A stretch of DNA of 64,000 nucleotides from Streptomyces panaciradicis (GTDB lineage: Bacteria; Actinomycetota; Actinomycetes; Streptomycetales; Streptomycetaceae), in contig NZ_JAMGBF010000042.1 in assembly GCF_023516615.1 (NCBI RefSeq), positions 1-64,000 of the forward strand. The letters are read 5' to 3'. Made by a program: the position numbers and the translations under genes. Positions 24,976-33,930 of this stretch are shown piece by piece. Within the stretch, counting starts at the first letter, position 1. Every line of letters begins with the position of its first letter. The notes beneath the pieces were generated by a model. The model did not search any database. It saw nothing but the letters and a program-made list of their open reading frames with translations, and was not told where the DNA came from.

Positions 24976-26753
24976 TCGGCGTGGCGCCACCGGCCTACGA
25001 CCCGGCGGCCCCGACCACGGCGAACACCCTGCCCGTCGGCGCCCCGGCGACCGTACGCGCTTACGTGGCCGAGCTGTTCCGCCGGCACCGCCGTGCCTTC
25101 CTGGTCCTGATCGCCGTCAACACCGCGTCCGTCCTGGCCTCGCTGGCCGGCCCGTTGCTGCTGGGCGACCTCGTCGAGCGGGTGTCGGAGGGTGCCCGGG
25201 AGCTCCATCTGCCCCTCACCGTCTCGCTGTTCGTGCTGGCGCTCGCCGTGCAGGCCGTGTTCGTGCGGCAGGTGCGGCTGCGCGGGGCGATGCTCGGCGA
25301 GCGGATGCTGGCCGACCTGCGCGAGGACTTCCTGGTGCGCTCCGTCGGGCTGCCGCCGGGCGTCCTGGAACGGGCCGGCACGGGCGACCTGCTCTCCCGC
25401 ATCACCACCGACATCGACCGGCTGGCCAACGCGATGCGCGAGGCGGTGCCGCAGCTGGCCATCGGCGTGGTGTGGGCGGTGCTGCTGCTCGGCGGCCTCG
25501 TCGTCACGGTGCCGCCGCTGGCGCCCGCCGTGCTGGTCGCCGTGCCGCTGCTGGTGATCGGCTGCCGCTGGTACTACAAGCGGGCGCCGCACGGCTACCG
25601 CTCCGAGGCCGCCGGGTACGCCGCCGTGGCCGCCGCCCTCGCCGAGACGGTCGACGCCGGCCGCACGGTCGAGGCCCACCGGCTCGGCGACCGCAGGATC
25701 GAGCTGTCGGACCGCCGGGTGCGCGAGTGGACCGCCTGGGAGCGCTACACCCTGTGGCTGCGGTCGGTGCTCTTCCCGGTCATCAACCTCACCCATGTGA
25801 CGGTCCTCGCCTCGGTCCTCATGATCGGCGGCTGGTTCGCCCTGCGGGGCTGGATCGGGGTGGGCCAGCTGACGACGGGCGCGCTGATCGCGCAGATGCT
25901 CGTCGACCCGGTGAACCTCATCCTGCGCTGGTACGACGAGCTCCAGGTGGCCCAGGTGTCGCTGGCCCGCCTCGTCGGGGTCCGGGACATCGAACCGGAC
26001 GCCGGGGACGAGGCGCTCGCCCCGGACGGCCGTGACCTCCACGCCGACCAGGTGCACTTCGGCTACCGCGAGGGCGTGGACGTACTGCGCCGCGTGTCCC
26101 TGGACGTCGCTCCCGGCACCCGTCTGGCGCTGGTCGGCCCCTCGGGCGCCGGCAAGTCCACCCTGGGCCGGCTGCTCGCCGGGATCTACGCCCCGCGGAC
26201 CGGGCAGGTCGCCCTGGGCGGCGCGGAACTGTCCCGGATGCCCGCCGAACGCGTCCGCTCCCACGTGGCCCTCGTCAACCAGGAGCACCACGTCTTCGTG
26301 GGCTCCCTGCGCGACAACCTCCTGCTCGCCCGGACGGACGCCGAGGACGCCGAGCTGTGGGCGGCGCTCGGCGCGGTCGACGCGGACGGCTGGGCCCGCG
26401 CCCTGGACGAGGGCCTGGACACCGAGGTCGGCTCCGGCGGCCTGACGCTGACCCCGGCCCAGGCCCAGCAGATCGCGCTGGCCCGCCTCGTGCTGGCGGA
26501 CCCGCACACGCTGGTCCTGGACGAGGCGACGTCCCTGCTGGACCCGCGCGCGGCCCGCCACCTGGAGCGCTCCCTGGCCCGCGTCCTCGACGGCCGCACG
26601 GTGGTCGCCATCGCCCACCGTCTGCACACCGCGCACGACGCGGACGTCATCGCCGTCGTCGAGAACGGCCGCATCAGCGAGCTCGGCAGCCACGACGAGC
26701 TGGTCGCCGCCCAGGGGGCCTACGCGGCACTGTGGCGGTCCTGGCACGGGTGA
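24972..26753 (+). CDS. Heterodimeric ABC exporter subunit B (degenerate signature)
   Basis: 593 aa from ATG 24972, overlapping the stop of subunit A. Membrane domain ~40-330, then a nucleotide-binding domain with intact Walker A LVGPSGAGKSTLGRLLAG (~388-405), Q-loop LVNQEHHVF, Walker B LVLDEATSLLD and H-loop AIAHRLH. The signature is degenerate: GLTLTPAQAQQIALARLV instead of LSGGQ. Paired with subunit A this makes one complete ATP site (Walker A/B/H of B with LSGGQ of A) and one dead site. Asymmetric heterodimers of this kind export drugs, peptides or lipids. Confidence 0.9.
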   Translation: MIGVAPPAYDPAAPTTANTLPVGAPATVRAYVAELFRRHRRAFLVLIAVNTASVLASLAGPLLLGDLVERVSEGARELHLPLTVSLFVLALAVQAVFVRQVRLRGAMLGERMLADLREDFLVRSVGLPPGVLERAGTGDLLSRITTDIDRLANAMREAVPQLAIGVVWAVLLLGGLVVTVPPLAPAVLVAVPLLVIGCRWYYKRAPHGYRSEAAGYAAVAAALAETVDAGRTVEAHRLGDRRIELSDRRVREWTAWERYTLWLRSVLFPVINLTHVTVLASVLMIGGWFALRGWIGVGQLTTGALIAQMLVDPVNLILRWYDELQVAQVSLARLVGVRDIEPDAGDEALAPDGRDLHADQVHFGYREGVDVLRRVSLDVAPGTRLALVGPSGAGKSTLGRLLAGIYAPRTGQVALGGAELSRMPAERVRSHVALVNQEHHVFVGSLRDNLLLARTDAEDAELWAALGAVDADGWARALDEGLDTEVGSGGLTLTPAQAQQIALARLVLADPHTLVLDEATSLLDPRAARHLERSLARVLDGRTVVAIAHRLHTAHDADVIAVVENGRISELGSHDELVAAQGAYAALWRSWHG

Positions 26754-26820
26754 GGCCGAGGGGGTAAGGAACCCCGGGCCAGACGCTGCCGCTGAGGCCG
26801 AGGAGGTACGGAACCCCTGG
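26751..26820. repeat. Imperfect direct repeat after the ABC operon; gene-free stretch 26754-27170
   Basis: A 28-base element beginning TGAGGCCGAG occurs at 26751-26778 and again at 26793-26820 with a few changes, period 42 bases. The first copy includes the ABC stop codon and a GGGGT-AAGGA-ACCCC hairpin that may terminate transcription. The rest of the 417-base gap shows no convincing gene: open frames there are G/C-bias artefacts. It presumably contains the promoter of the DUF5709 gene. Confidence 0.5.
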
Positions 26821-27170
26821 CCGCAGAGCGCGGGACCGTGCCCCGGGCCGGTACCGAGGGGCCGAAGCGCGGTCCCGGTGAGGGCGCGGAACCACCGGCC
26901 GGCGTCCTCGCGGGCCGGCCGGCGCGGGGGCGCCGCGGGGCGCCGCCGCACGGAGGTGATCCGCGGGCCCGGCGCCCGTGCCGTCCGGCCCGCTCGGGGC
27001 GTGCCGTTGCGCGGTGCCGATCGACAGTGGAAGTCTGGATACCGGCACCGGCTCGGGGAGTGTCCCGAGGACCCCGCGGTCCGCATGGGCACGGCCTGTG
27101 CTCCGCGCACCGGCGGCCCGACGCCGGGCCTGACCGGAACGGGCCCGTCCCCAGCACCTGGAGGTATCCC

Positions 27171-27641
27171 GTGAACAGCGCCGAGGGATGGGGAGACGAC
27201 GTCTACCAGCCCGACGGATCCGACCAGCGGGAGGACACCGGGCTGCTCGACTCCGAGGACACCCTGGAGTACGACGGTGTCGACGACCCCCTCGACCGCG
27301 GCTGGTCCCCTCCGGAACGCCCCTGGGCGGTGGAGCGCGCCGATGTGACGGCCGCCGAGCGGCACCACGGGGAGACGCTGGAGGAACGCCTGGCCGAGGA
27401 GCTTCCGGACCTGGTCGCGCCCGACGGAGACGGCCTCGGCGATGTCGACGGCACGGACGGGGAGCTGCTGGACAACGAGGTCGGCGCCGTGCGCTCCGGC
27501 CGCCTCGTGGCCCCCGACGAGGGGGCGCACGAGGACGAGGAGAGCGCCCTGATCGCCACCGACGTGGGCATCGACGGCGCGGCGGCCTCCGCCGAGGAGG
27601 CGGCGATGCACATCGTCGACGAGGATTCCCTCTACGGCTGA
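27171..27641 (+). CDS. DUF5709-family acidic protein
   Basis: 156 aa from GTG 27171, with CTGGAGG placed eight bases upstream. Strongly acidic and low in hydrophobics: YQPDGSDQREDTGLLDSEDT, then ERPWAVERADVTAAER (a conserved Pro-Trp region) and a C-terminal AASAEEAAMHIVDEDSLY. The pattern fits DUF5709, a soluble actinobacterial family of unknown function. It lies 36 bases before the L31 gene and may share its transcript. Confidence 0.8.
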   Translation: MNSAEGWGDDVYQPDGSDQREDTGLLDSEDTLEYDGVDDPLDRGWSPPERPWAVERADVTAAERHHGETLEERLAEELPDLVAPDGDGLGDVDGTDGELLDNEVGAVRSGRLVAPDEGAHEDEESALIATDVGIDGAAASAEEAAMHIVDEDSLYG

Positions 27642-27677
27642 CCTGTCCGCCGCCCCCACTGCGCACGAGGAGCACGT

Positions 27678-27950
27678 ATGCAGCAGGACAAGCACCCCGA
27701 CTACCACGCGGTGGTCTTCCGCGACCGCGCCGCGGGCTACGCCTTCCTGACCCGGTCCACCGCCACCAGCGAACAGACCATCGAGTGGGACGACGGCGAG
27801 ACCTACCCCGTGGTGGACGTCGAGATCTCCTCCGAGAGCCACCCCTTCTACACCGGCAAGGCGCGGACCGTGGACTCGGAGGGCCGCATCGCCCAGTTCG
27901 AGCGGCGCTACGGCGGCGGGGCGGCTCAGGGCCAGGGCGCCGACGGCTGA
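27678..27950 (+). CDS. rpmE2: Ribosomal protein L31 type B (zinc-free form)
   Basis: 90 aa. HPDYHAVVFRDRAAGYAFLTRST, EWDDGETYPVVDVEISSESHPFYTG and GRIAQFERRYG are diagnostic of type B L31. There is no Cys at all, so it is the zinc-independent form that replaces zinc-binding L31 when zinc is scarce. In Streptomyces such genes can be Zur-controlled, but I see no Zur box in the 36 bases upstream. Ribosome site GAGGAG. Confidence 0.95.
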   Translation: MQQDKHPDYHAVVFRDRAAGYAFLTRSTATSEQTIEWDDGETYPVVDVEISSESHPFYTGKARTVDSEGRIAQFERRYGGGAAQGQGADG

Positions 27951-28003
27951 GTCCCGCGGCCTCGCCCGCCCCACCGGCCCCTCCCGCAGAGGGGCCCGCT
28001 GCC

Positions 28004-28798
28004 TCAGATGAAGTTCAGGGCCGCCGCACAGCCCACCCCACCGAGCAGCATGAACACGGGCATCAACACCCTCAGCTCGACCCAGCTGCCCGCCCGGAAC
28101 CGCATGAACTTCGGCGGGCCGATCGGGTACCAGCGCTTGCGGCCGACCGGGATCGGCCACAGGATCGGGCAGCCGGAGACCGTCAGCGCGTCCCCGATGT
28201 CGTGCACTATCGAGCCCAGCACGATCGGCAGCCCCAGCCACAGGTACGCCTGGCCCGGCTCGGTGAACAGCCAGTGGGAACCGTTGCCCGGCTTGTCCAG
28301 GATCCCGGCGAGGATCCAGGCGCTGGTCGCGGCCAGCAGCCAGACCAGCACGTCGCTGCTGGAGCCGCGCGCCGCCCGCCACAGCAGGCCCTCGATGGCC
28401 AGCACCATGTGGACGAAGAGGATGGCCAGCACCGCCCAGCGCCCACCGCTGACGGCCAGCGCCGACGAGCCCGCACCGATCAGCACCGCCCAGAGCCAGG
28501 TGTGGGTGAGCGTGCGATGACCGCCGGAGCGGCGCGGGTCGCCCTGCTTCCTGGTCGCCTTGTAGACGGCGTAGGAGAGCTTGTCGACGATCTCGCACAC
28601 CCAGCGGGACAGGGGCCCGAAGGACCGGGAGATGGTGGCCGCCTTGTGGTCCAGATCCGGGGCGAGAGCCGCTCCGGCGCAGATCAGGGCACCTGCCAGC
28701 AGGACCGGCCAGGGCATCGTGTGCCCGGTCGCGGCGGCCGCCGCGCCGACGCCGAGCCAGGCCGCGGCCCCCGACAGTGAGTGTGCTGGTCCCATCAT
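28004..28798 (-). CDS. DUF457/YdjM-like membrane metal-dependent hydrolase
   Basis: 264 aa from ATG 28798 with GGGGAA upstream; an upstream GTG would add six codons. Family motifs: MMGPAHSLSGAAAW at the N-terminus, APDLDHKAATISR, and GGHRTLTHTWLWAVL, whose His and Asp residues resemble the metal site of YdjM/DUF457 integral membrane proteins. Several hydrophobic helices follow, then VLGSIVHDIGDALTVSG. Role unknown; linked in some bacteria to the DNA-damage response or lipid metabolism. Confidence 0.82.
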   Translation of the reverse strand: MMGPAHSLSGAAAWLGVGAAAAATGHTMPWPVLLAGALICAGAALAPDLDHKAATISRSFGPLSRWVCEIVDKLSYAVYKATRKQGDPRRSGGHRTLTHTWLWAVLIGAGSSALAVSGGRWAVLAILFVHMVLAIEGLLWRAARGSSSDVLVWLLAATSAWILAGILDKPGNGSHWLFTEPGQAYLWLGLPIVLGSIVHDIGDALTVSGCPILWPIPVGRKRWYPIGPPKFMRFRAGSWVELRVLMPVFMLLGGVGCAAALNFI

Positions 28799-28943
28799 GG
28801 CCGTTCCCCGCCCCATTCTTCGTGTGCCGCTGTCCAGTTGACCGGGTGCGCTGACGCTCCGTCGGCGTCACAGCGTACTGCTCGTGATCTTCACAGCCGC
28901 AGCCGATTCCCCGATGAAGCAGGACGCCAGGCAAGATGGGTGC

Positions 28944-31457
28944 GTGACACTCATCGATCAGCTGCCGCCGACCGCCGACCCCGACGCTCTCTACGAAGCC
29001 TTCGAGTCGTGGGCCCAGGAGCGCGGTCTGACGCTCTACCCCCACCAGGAGGAGGCGCTGATCGAGGTGGTCTCCGGCGCGAACGTGATCGTGTCGACAC
29101 CCACCGGTTCCGGCAAGAGCATGATCGCGGCGGGCGCCCACTTCGCGGCCCTGGCCCGTGACGAGGTCACCTTCTACACGGCGCCGATCAAGGCGCTGGT
29201 CTCGGAGAAGTTCTTCGAGCTGTGCAAACTCTTCGGCACCGAGAACGTGGGCATGCTCACCGGTGACGCCTCCGTCAACGCCGACGCCCCCGTCATCTGC
29301 TGCACCGCGGAGGTCCTGGCGTCGATCGCGCTGCGTGACGGCAAGGGCGCCGACGTCGGCCAGGTCGTCATGGACGAGTTCCACTTCTACGCGGAGGGCG
29401 ACCGCGGCTGGGCCTGGCAGATCCCGATCCTGGAGCTGCCGCAGGCGCAGTTCATCCTGATGTCGGCGACGCTGGGCGACGTCTCCTTCTTCGAGAAGGA
29501 CCTCACCCGCCGCACCGGCCGCCCCACCTCGGTGGTCCGCTCGGCGACCCGCCCGGTTCCCCTCTCCTACGAGTACCGGCTCACCCCGCTCACCGAGACC
29601 CTCACCGATCTGCTGCAGACCCGGCAGGCCCCGGTCTACATCGTGCACTTCACCCAGGCGCAGGCGGTGGAGCGGGCGCAGGCGCTGATGAGCATCAACA
29701 TGTGCTCGAAGGAGGAGAAGGAGCAGATCGCCGAGCTGATCGGCAACTTCCGCTTCACCACCAAGTTCGGCCGCAACCTCTCCCGCTACGTCCGGCACGG
29801 CATCGGCGTCCACCACGCCGGCATGCTGCCCAAGTACCGGCGTCTGGTGGAGAAGCTCGCCCAGGCCGGCCTGCTGAAGGTCATCTGCGGCACGGACACG
29901 CTGGGCGTGGGCGTCAACGTCCCCATCCGCACAGTGCTGTTCACGGCGCTGACCAAGTACGACGGCAGCCGGGTGCGCACCCTGCGCGCCCGTGAGTTCC
30001 ACCAGATCGCCGGCCGGGCCGGGCGGGCGGGCTTCGACACGGCGGGCTTCGTCGTCGCGCAGGGGCCCGAGCATGTCATCGAGAACGAGAAGGCCCTCGC
30101 GAAGGCCGGTGACGACCCCAAGAAGCGGCGCAAGGTCGTCCGCAAGAAGGCGCCCGAGGGCTTCGTCGGCTGGACCGAGAACACCTTCGAGAAGCTCATC
30201 ACCTCCGAGCCGGAGCCGCTGACCTCCCGTTTCCGCGTGACGCACACGATGCTGCTGTCGGTCATCGCCCGTCCGGGCAACGCCTTCGACGCCATGCGGC
30301 ACCTGCTGGAGGACAACCACGAGCCGCGCAAGCAGCAGCTGCGGCACATCCGGCGGGCGATCGCCATCTACCGCTCGCTGCTGGACGGCGGGATCGTCGA
30401 GAAGCTCGAGAAGCCGGACGCCAGCGGCCGTATCGTCCGCCTCACCGTCGACCTGCAGCAGGACTTCGCGCTCAACCAGCCGCTGTCCACGTTCGCGCTC
30501 GCCGCGTTCGAGCTCCTCGACCCGGACTCCCCGTCCTACGCACTGGACATGGTGTCGGTCGTCGAGTCGACGCTGGACGACCCGCGGCAGATCCTCGTCG
30601 CCCAGCTGAACAAGGCCAAGGGCGAGGCCGTGGCGGCGATGAAGGCGGACGGCGTGGAGTACGAGGAGCGCATGGAGCGCCTCCAGGACATCTCCTACCC
30701 CAAGCCCCTGGAGGAGCTGCTCTTCCACGCCTACAACACGTACCGCAAGAGCCACCCCTGGGTGGGCGACCACCCGCTGTCGCCGAAGTCCGTCATCCGC
30801 GACATGTACGAACGGGCCATGTCCTTCACGGAGCTGGTGTCCTTCTACGAGCTGGCCCGCACCGAGGGCATCGTGCTGCGCTACCTGGCCAGCGCCTACA
30901 AGACCCTCGACCACAACATCCCGGACGACCTGAAGTCCGAGGACCTGCAGGACCTGATCGAGTGGCTCGGCGAGATGGTCCGCCAGGTCGACTCCAGTCT
31001 GCTGGACGAGTGGGAGCAGCTGGCCAACCCGGAGGAGATGACCGCCGAGGAGGCCCAGGAGAAGGCCGACGAGGTCAAGCCGGTCACCGCCAATTCGCGC
31101 GCCTTCCGGGTCCTGGTCCGCAACGCCCTGTTCCGCCGTGTCGAGCTCGCCGCGCTCGACCAGGTCGAGGAACTGGGCGAGATGGACGGCGAGAACGGCT
31201 GGGACGCCGATGCGTGGGGCGAGGCGATGGACAAGTACTGGGACGAGTACGACGACCTCGGTACCGGTCCGGACGCCCGCGGCCCGAAGCTGCTCGTGAT
31301 CGAGGAGGCGCCGAAGGACGGCGTCTGGCGCGTCCGGCAGATCTTCGACGACCCGAACGACGACCACGACTGGGGCATCAGCGCGGAGATCGACCTCGCG
31401 GCCTCCGACGCGGAGGGCCGTGCCGTCGTCCGTGTCACCGATGTCGGTCAGCTGTGA
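28944..31457 (+). CDS. Ski2-like DEAD/DEAH-box helicase with DUF3516
   Basis: 837 aa from GTG 28944 (VTLIDQLPP), chosen because coding quality drops upstream; ATG 28914 is the alternative. Helicase motifs: Walker A TPTGSGKSM, Ia TAPIKALVSEKF, motif II MDEFHFY, motif III MSATLGD, and in the second RecA domain GVHHAGMLPKYRR and motif VI HQIAGRAGR. The C-terminal ~400 residues are the DUF3516 region. Ski2-like enzymes unwind RNA; the actinobacterial branch is suspected to act in RNA processing. It is 19 bases upstream of the thioesterase gene, likely co-transcribed. Confidence 0.9.
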   Translation: MTLIDQLPPTADPDALYEAFESWAQERGLTLYPHQEEALIEVVSGANVIVSTPTGSGKSMIAAGAHFAALARDEVTFYTAPIKALVSEKFFELCKLFGTENVGMLTGDASVNADAPVICCTAEVLASIALRDGKGADVGQVVMDEFHFYAEGDRGWAWQIPILELPQAQFILMSATLGDVSFFEKDLTRRTGRPTSVVRSATRPVPLSYEYRLTPLTETLTDLLQTRQAPVYIVHFTQAQAVERAQALMSINMCSKEEKEQIAELIGNFRFTTKFGRNLSRYVRHGIGVHHAGMLPKYRRLVEKLAQAGLLKVICGTDTLGVGVNVPIRTVLFTALTKYDGSRVRTLRAREFHQIAGRAGRAGFDTAGFVVAQGPEHVIENEKALAKAGDDPKKRRKVVRKKAPEGFVGWTENTFEKLITSEPEPLTSRFRVTHTMLLSVIARPGNAFDAMRHLLEDNHEPRKQQLRHIRRAIAIYRSLLDGGIVEKLEKPDASGRIVRLTVDLQQDFALNQPLSTFALAAFELLDPDSPSYALDMVSVVESTLDDPRQILVAQLNKAKGEAVAAMKADGVEYEERMERLQDISYPKPLEELLFHAYNTYRKSHPWVGDHPLSPKSVIRDMYERAMSFTELVSFYELARTEGIVLRYLASAYKTLDHNIPDDLKSEDLQDLIEWLGEMVRQVDSSLLDEWEQLANPEEMTAEEAQEKADEVKPVTANSRAFRVLVRNALFRRVELAALDQVEELGEMDGENGWDADAWGEAMDKYWDEYDDLGTGPDARGPKLLVIEEAPKDGVWRVRQIFDDPNDDHDWGISAEIDLAASDAEGRAVVRVTDVGQL

Positions 31458-31476
31458 GCCCAGGAGCGACCCCCGC

Positions 31477-32343
31477 ATGACGAACCCGGCCGAGAGACTC
31501 GTCGACCTGCTCGATCTGGAGCAGATCGAGGTCAACATCTTCCGTGGCCTGAGCCCGAACGAGTCCCTGCAGCGGGTCTTCGGTGGCCAGGTGGCGGGCC
31601 AGGCGCTGGTCGCCGCCGCCCGCACCACCGACGGCGAACGCCCCGTGCACTCCCTGCACGCGTACTTCCTGCGTCCGGGCCGGCCGGGTGTGCCGATCGT
31701 GTACCAGGTCGAACGGGTGCGGGACGGCAGGTCGTTCACCACGCGCCGGGTCACCGCCGTACAGCAGGGCCGCACGATCTTCAATCTCACCGCCTCCTTT
31801 CACAAACCTGAGGAAGGGCCCTTCGAGCACCAGCTGCCGCCGGCCCGCAAGGTCCCGGACCCGGAGTCCCTGCCGACGGTCGCCGAGGAGATCCGTGAGC
31901 ACCACGGCACGCTGCCCGAGCAGTTGGAGCGGATGTCCCGCCACCAGCCCTTCGACATCCGCTATGTGGACCGGTTGCGCTGGACGCCCGAGGAGGTCGA
32001 GGACGCCGAGCCGCGCAGCGCCGTGTGGATGCGCGCGGTCGGGCCGCTCGGCGACGACCCGGTCGTGCACACCTGCGCGTTGACCTACGCCAGCGACATG
32101 ACCCTCCTGGACGCCGTCCGCATCCCGGTCCAGCCCCTGTGGGGGCCGCGCAGCTTCGACATCGCGTCGCTGGACCACGCCATGTGGTTCCACCGGCCGT
32201 TCCGCGCCGACGAGTGGTTCCTGTACGACCAGGAGTCGCCGATCGCGGTCGGCGGCAGGGGCCTGGCCCGCGGACGGATCTACGACGTGGAGGGCCGGCT
32301 GCTGGTGTCCGTGGTTCAGGAGGGTCTGTTCCGCCGGCTGTAG
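31477..32343 (+). CDS. tesB: Acyl-CoA thioesterase II (TesB)
   Basis: 288 aa from ATG 31477 (AGGAG upstream), full length for the family. Double hot-dog fold: FGGQVAGQALVAAARTT (N-terminal hot dog), SFTTRRVTAVQQGRTIFNLTASFHKPEEG, and C-terminal LDHAMWFHRPFRADEWFLYDQESP, which holds the Asp of the catalytic triad. It hydrolyses acyl-CoA to free fatty acid and CoA in the cytoplasm. It ends one base from the convergent DUF6397-like gene. Confidence 0.93.
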   Translation: MTNPAERLVDLLDLEQIEVNIFRGLSPNESLQRVFGGQVAGQALVAAARTTDGERPVHSLHAYFLRPGRPGVPIVYQVERVRDGRSFTTRRVTAVQQGRTIFNLTASFHKPEEGPFEHQLPPARKVPDPESLPTVAEEIREHHGTLPEQLERMSRHQPFDIRYVDRLRWTPEEVEDAEPRSAVWMRAVGPLGDDPVVHTCALTYASDMTLLDAVRIPVQPLWGPRSFDIASLDHAMWFHRPFRADEWFLYDQESPIAVGGRGLARGRIYDVEGRLLVSVVQEGLFRRL

Positions 32344-32344
32344 C

Positions 32345-33295
32345 TCACGCGTGCCTGCGGCGGAGCCGGCCCAGCAGGCCGCGCGGCCTTCGGGCCTCCG
32401 CGGCCTGCGGGTGTTGTCGCGGCACGGCGGGCACGGCCGGCGGGGCGGGCGGCCGCTGTGGTCGGGCCGGGCTGTGTGCCGCGGCGGGGCTGTGTACCGC
32501 GGCCGGGTGGGGTGCGGGCTGGGCGGCCCTGGCCTCGCGCACCGCCTGTTCGAGGTCGGCTCGGTACCAGGCGATCTCGTCGGGGTCGGTGGCCCGCAGG
32601 ATCCGTGCCGCCACCTGGGCGGTGGGCGAGTCCGGAGCGCCGTACGTCGTGACTTTGGGCAGGAACCGGTTCACGTGGGCGCGTTCGTACGGGTCCGGCA
32701 CGATCTCCGCCAGCTGGGCCGGATCGAGCAGGGAGGCGACGGCGGCCGCCTGCGCCCACGGATGGCCCGCGCTCTGCCGCCGCAGGAAGCCCAGCTGCCG
32801 TACCCGCCAGTTGCGCGCCCGGACATCCAGGCCCTCCTTCAGCTGTTCCCGCAGTCCCGGTGGTGTGCGCCCGCTCAGCAGACGCGCGTTGTTCTCGTCC
32901 GCCGCGAACTGCCGCAGTTCCTCGGCGAGATAGAGCCACACCACCGCTCGATAACGGTTCAGGTAGAACTTGACCGGCACGACGACACCGAGCCTGGCCA
33001 GTCGCGTGAACCGGCCCGGCGGTACGTCGAGCAGCCCGGCGCCCTCCTTGGTGCCCATGGTCTCGACGCGTGTGCGCAGGTTCTCGGGAGAGCCCTCCCC
33101 TGCCCGCAGCCGGTCGATCTCGGCGCGTGGGACACGCGGCCCGCCACCGCCTTCGTCGGGCACGGTCCTGATGTGTCCGAGGTGCACGGCGAGATCGAAC
33201 TCGCCTCGTTTCAAGCCCAGTTCCCTGGCCGCGCGGCTGGGCGTACAGGTCGTGCGGGCCGTGTGGGTCGATGGCGTGACGATGTTGCCCTGCAT
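32345..33295 (-). CDS. DUF6397-like putative DNA-binding protein
   Basis: 316 aa. The N-terminus (TPSRAARELGLKRGEFDLAV, then PRVPRAEIDRL) looks like an excisionase/MerR-type helix-turn-helix, repeated at LLDVPPGRFTRLARLGVVVP. The middle is helical and the C-terminal ~70 residues are disordered, rich in Pro, Ala and Gln, ending in a basic tail. I assign it tentatively to the Streptomyces family DUF6397; function unknown. No catalytic motif was seen. Confidence 0.7.
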   Translation of the reverse strand: MQGNIVTPSTHTARTTCTPSRAARELGLKRGEFDLAVHLGHIRTVPDEGGGGPRVPRAEIDRLRAGEGSPENLRTRVETMGTKEGAGLLDVPPGRFTRLARLGVVVPVKFYLNRYRAVVWLYLAEELRQFAADENNARLLSGRTPPGLREQLKEGLDVRARNWRVRQLGFLRRQSAGHPWAQAAAVASLLDPAQLAEIVPDPYERAHVNRFLPKVTTYGAPDSPTAQVAARILRATDPDEIAWYRADLEQAVREARAAQPAPHPAAVHSPAAAHSPARPQRPPAPPAVPAVPRQHPQAAEARRPRGLLGRLRRRHA

Positions 33296-33346
33296 GACTG
33301 GTCTCCCCCGTGGAGTCGGTGGTCCGCGCCGTCCGCGCGGCCTCGG

Positions 33347-33368
33347 AAAAAAACCGTAGCCGCTACGG
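33347..33368 (-). terminator. Intrinsic terminator with U7 tract after the roadblock gene
   Basis: Read on the minus strand, CCGTAG-CGG-CTACGG (33354-33368) is followed at once by seven T (33347-33353). This six-base stem with a U-tract is a textbook Rho-independent terminator, rare in such GC-rich DNA. It lies 55 bases after the roadblock gene ending at 33423. The same symmetric sequence could double as an operator upstream of the DUF6397-like gene. Confidence 0.72.
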
Positions 33369-33422
33369 CGGATCGTGTGGCGGACCTGTGGATAACTCCA
33401 CGGGAAAGAGGGAAACCGCAGG

Positions 33423-33836
33423 TCAGAAGTCTTTTGCCGAGGTCGGGTCGGGCTGGCGGGCCTCGATGTCGAGGTGTTCGCCGACCCGGTTGACGAGCAG
33501 GGTCATCTCGTAGGCGATCTGACCGATGTCGGCCTCCGCCGCGCTGAGCACGCACAGACAACTGCCCGCACCGGCCGCGGTCACGAACAGCACGGCGTCG
33601 TCGAACTCCACCATCGTCTGGCGCACTCCGCCCGCGCCGAAGTGGCGTCCCGAGCCCTTGGCCAGACTGTGGAGTCCGGACGAGACCGCGGCGAGATGCT
33701 CGGCGTCCTCGCGCCTGAGGCCCGTGCTCGCGCCGGTGACCAGACCGTCGTTGGACAGGACCAGGGCGTGCCGCACCTGTTCCACCCGCTCGGTCAGATC
33801 GTCCAGCAGCCAGCCAAGTGTCTGGTTCTGCACCAT
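33423..33836 (-). CDS. Roadblock/LC7 (MglB-like) protein, second copy
   Basis: 137 aa from ATG 33836. A Roadblock/LC7 fold of the conservon B type: LGWLLDDLTERVEQVRHALVL, SNDGLVTGASTGLRREDAEH, GSGRHFGAGGVRQTMVE, ADIGQIAYEMTLLVNRVGEH. Roughly three quarters of positions match the conservon copy at 35501-35938. These proteins act as regulators of the small Ras-like GTPase. It lies outside the main operon, separated from it by a plus-strand oxidoreductase gene, and has its own terminator. Confidence 0.88.
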   Translation of the reverse strand: MVQNQTLGWLLDDLTERVEQVRHALVLSNDGLVTGASTGLRREDAEHLAAVSSGLHSLAKGSGRHFGAGGVRQTMVEFDDAVLFVTAAGAGSCLCVLSAAEADIGQIAYEMTLLVNRVGEHLDIEARQPDPTSAKDF

Positions 33837-33930
33837 GGTCGAAAACTCCCCGTGTATCGACTCCCCCTGGCCGGAGGATCTGCCCGTCAGCCTTCCCCAC
33901 ACCACGCCCGCGAGCAAGGAGGATGGGGGC

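Noticed and set aside
27642..27677. Zur box before the L31 type B gene
   Set aside because: The 36-base gap holds only a ribosome site and no AT-rich palindrome.
23988..31790. A 2600-codon open frame on the minus strand
   Set aside because: It runs antisense through several clear genes (both ABC subunits, L31, the Ski2-like helicase). Long antisense open frames are an artefact of G/C third positions; the translation is repetitive Arg/Gly/Val/Asp with no domain.
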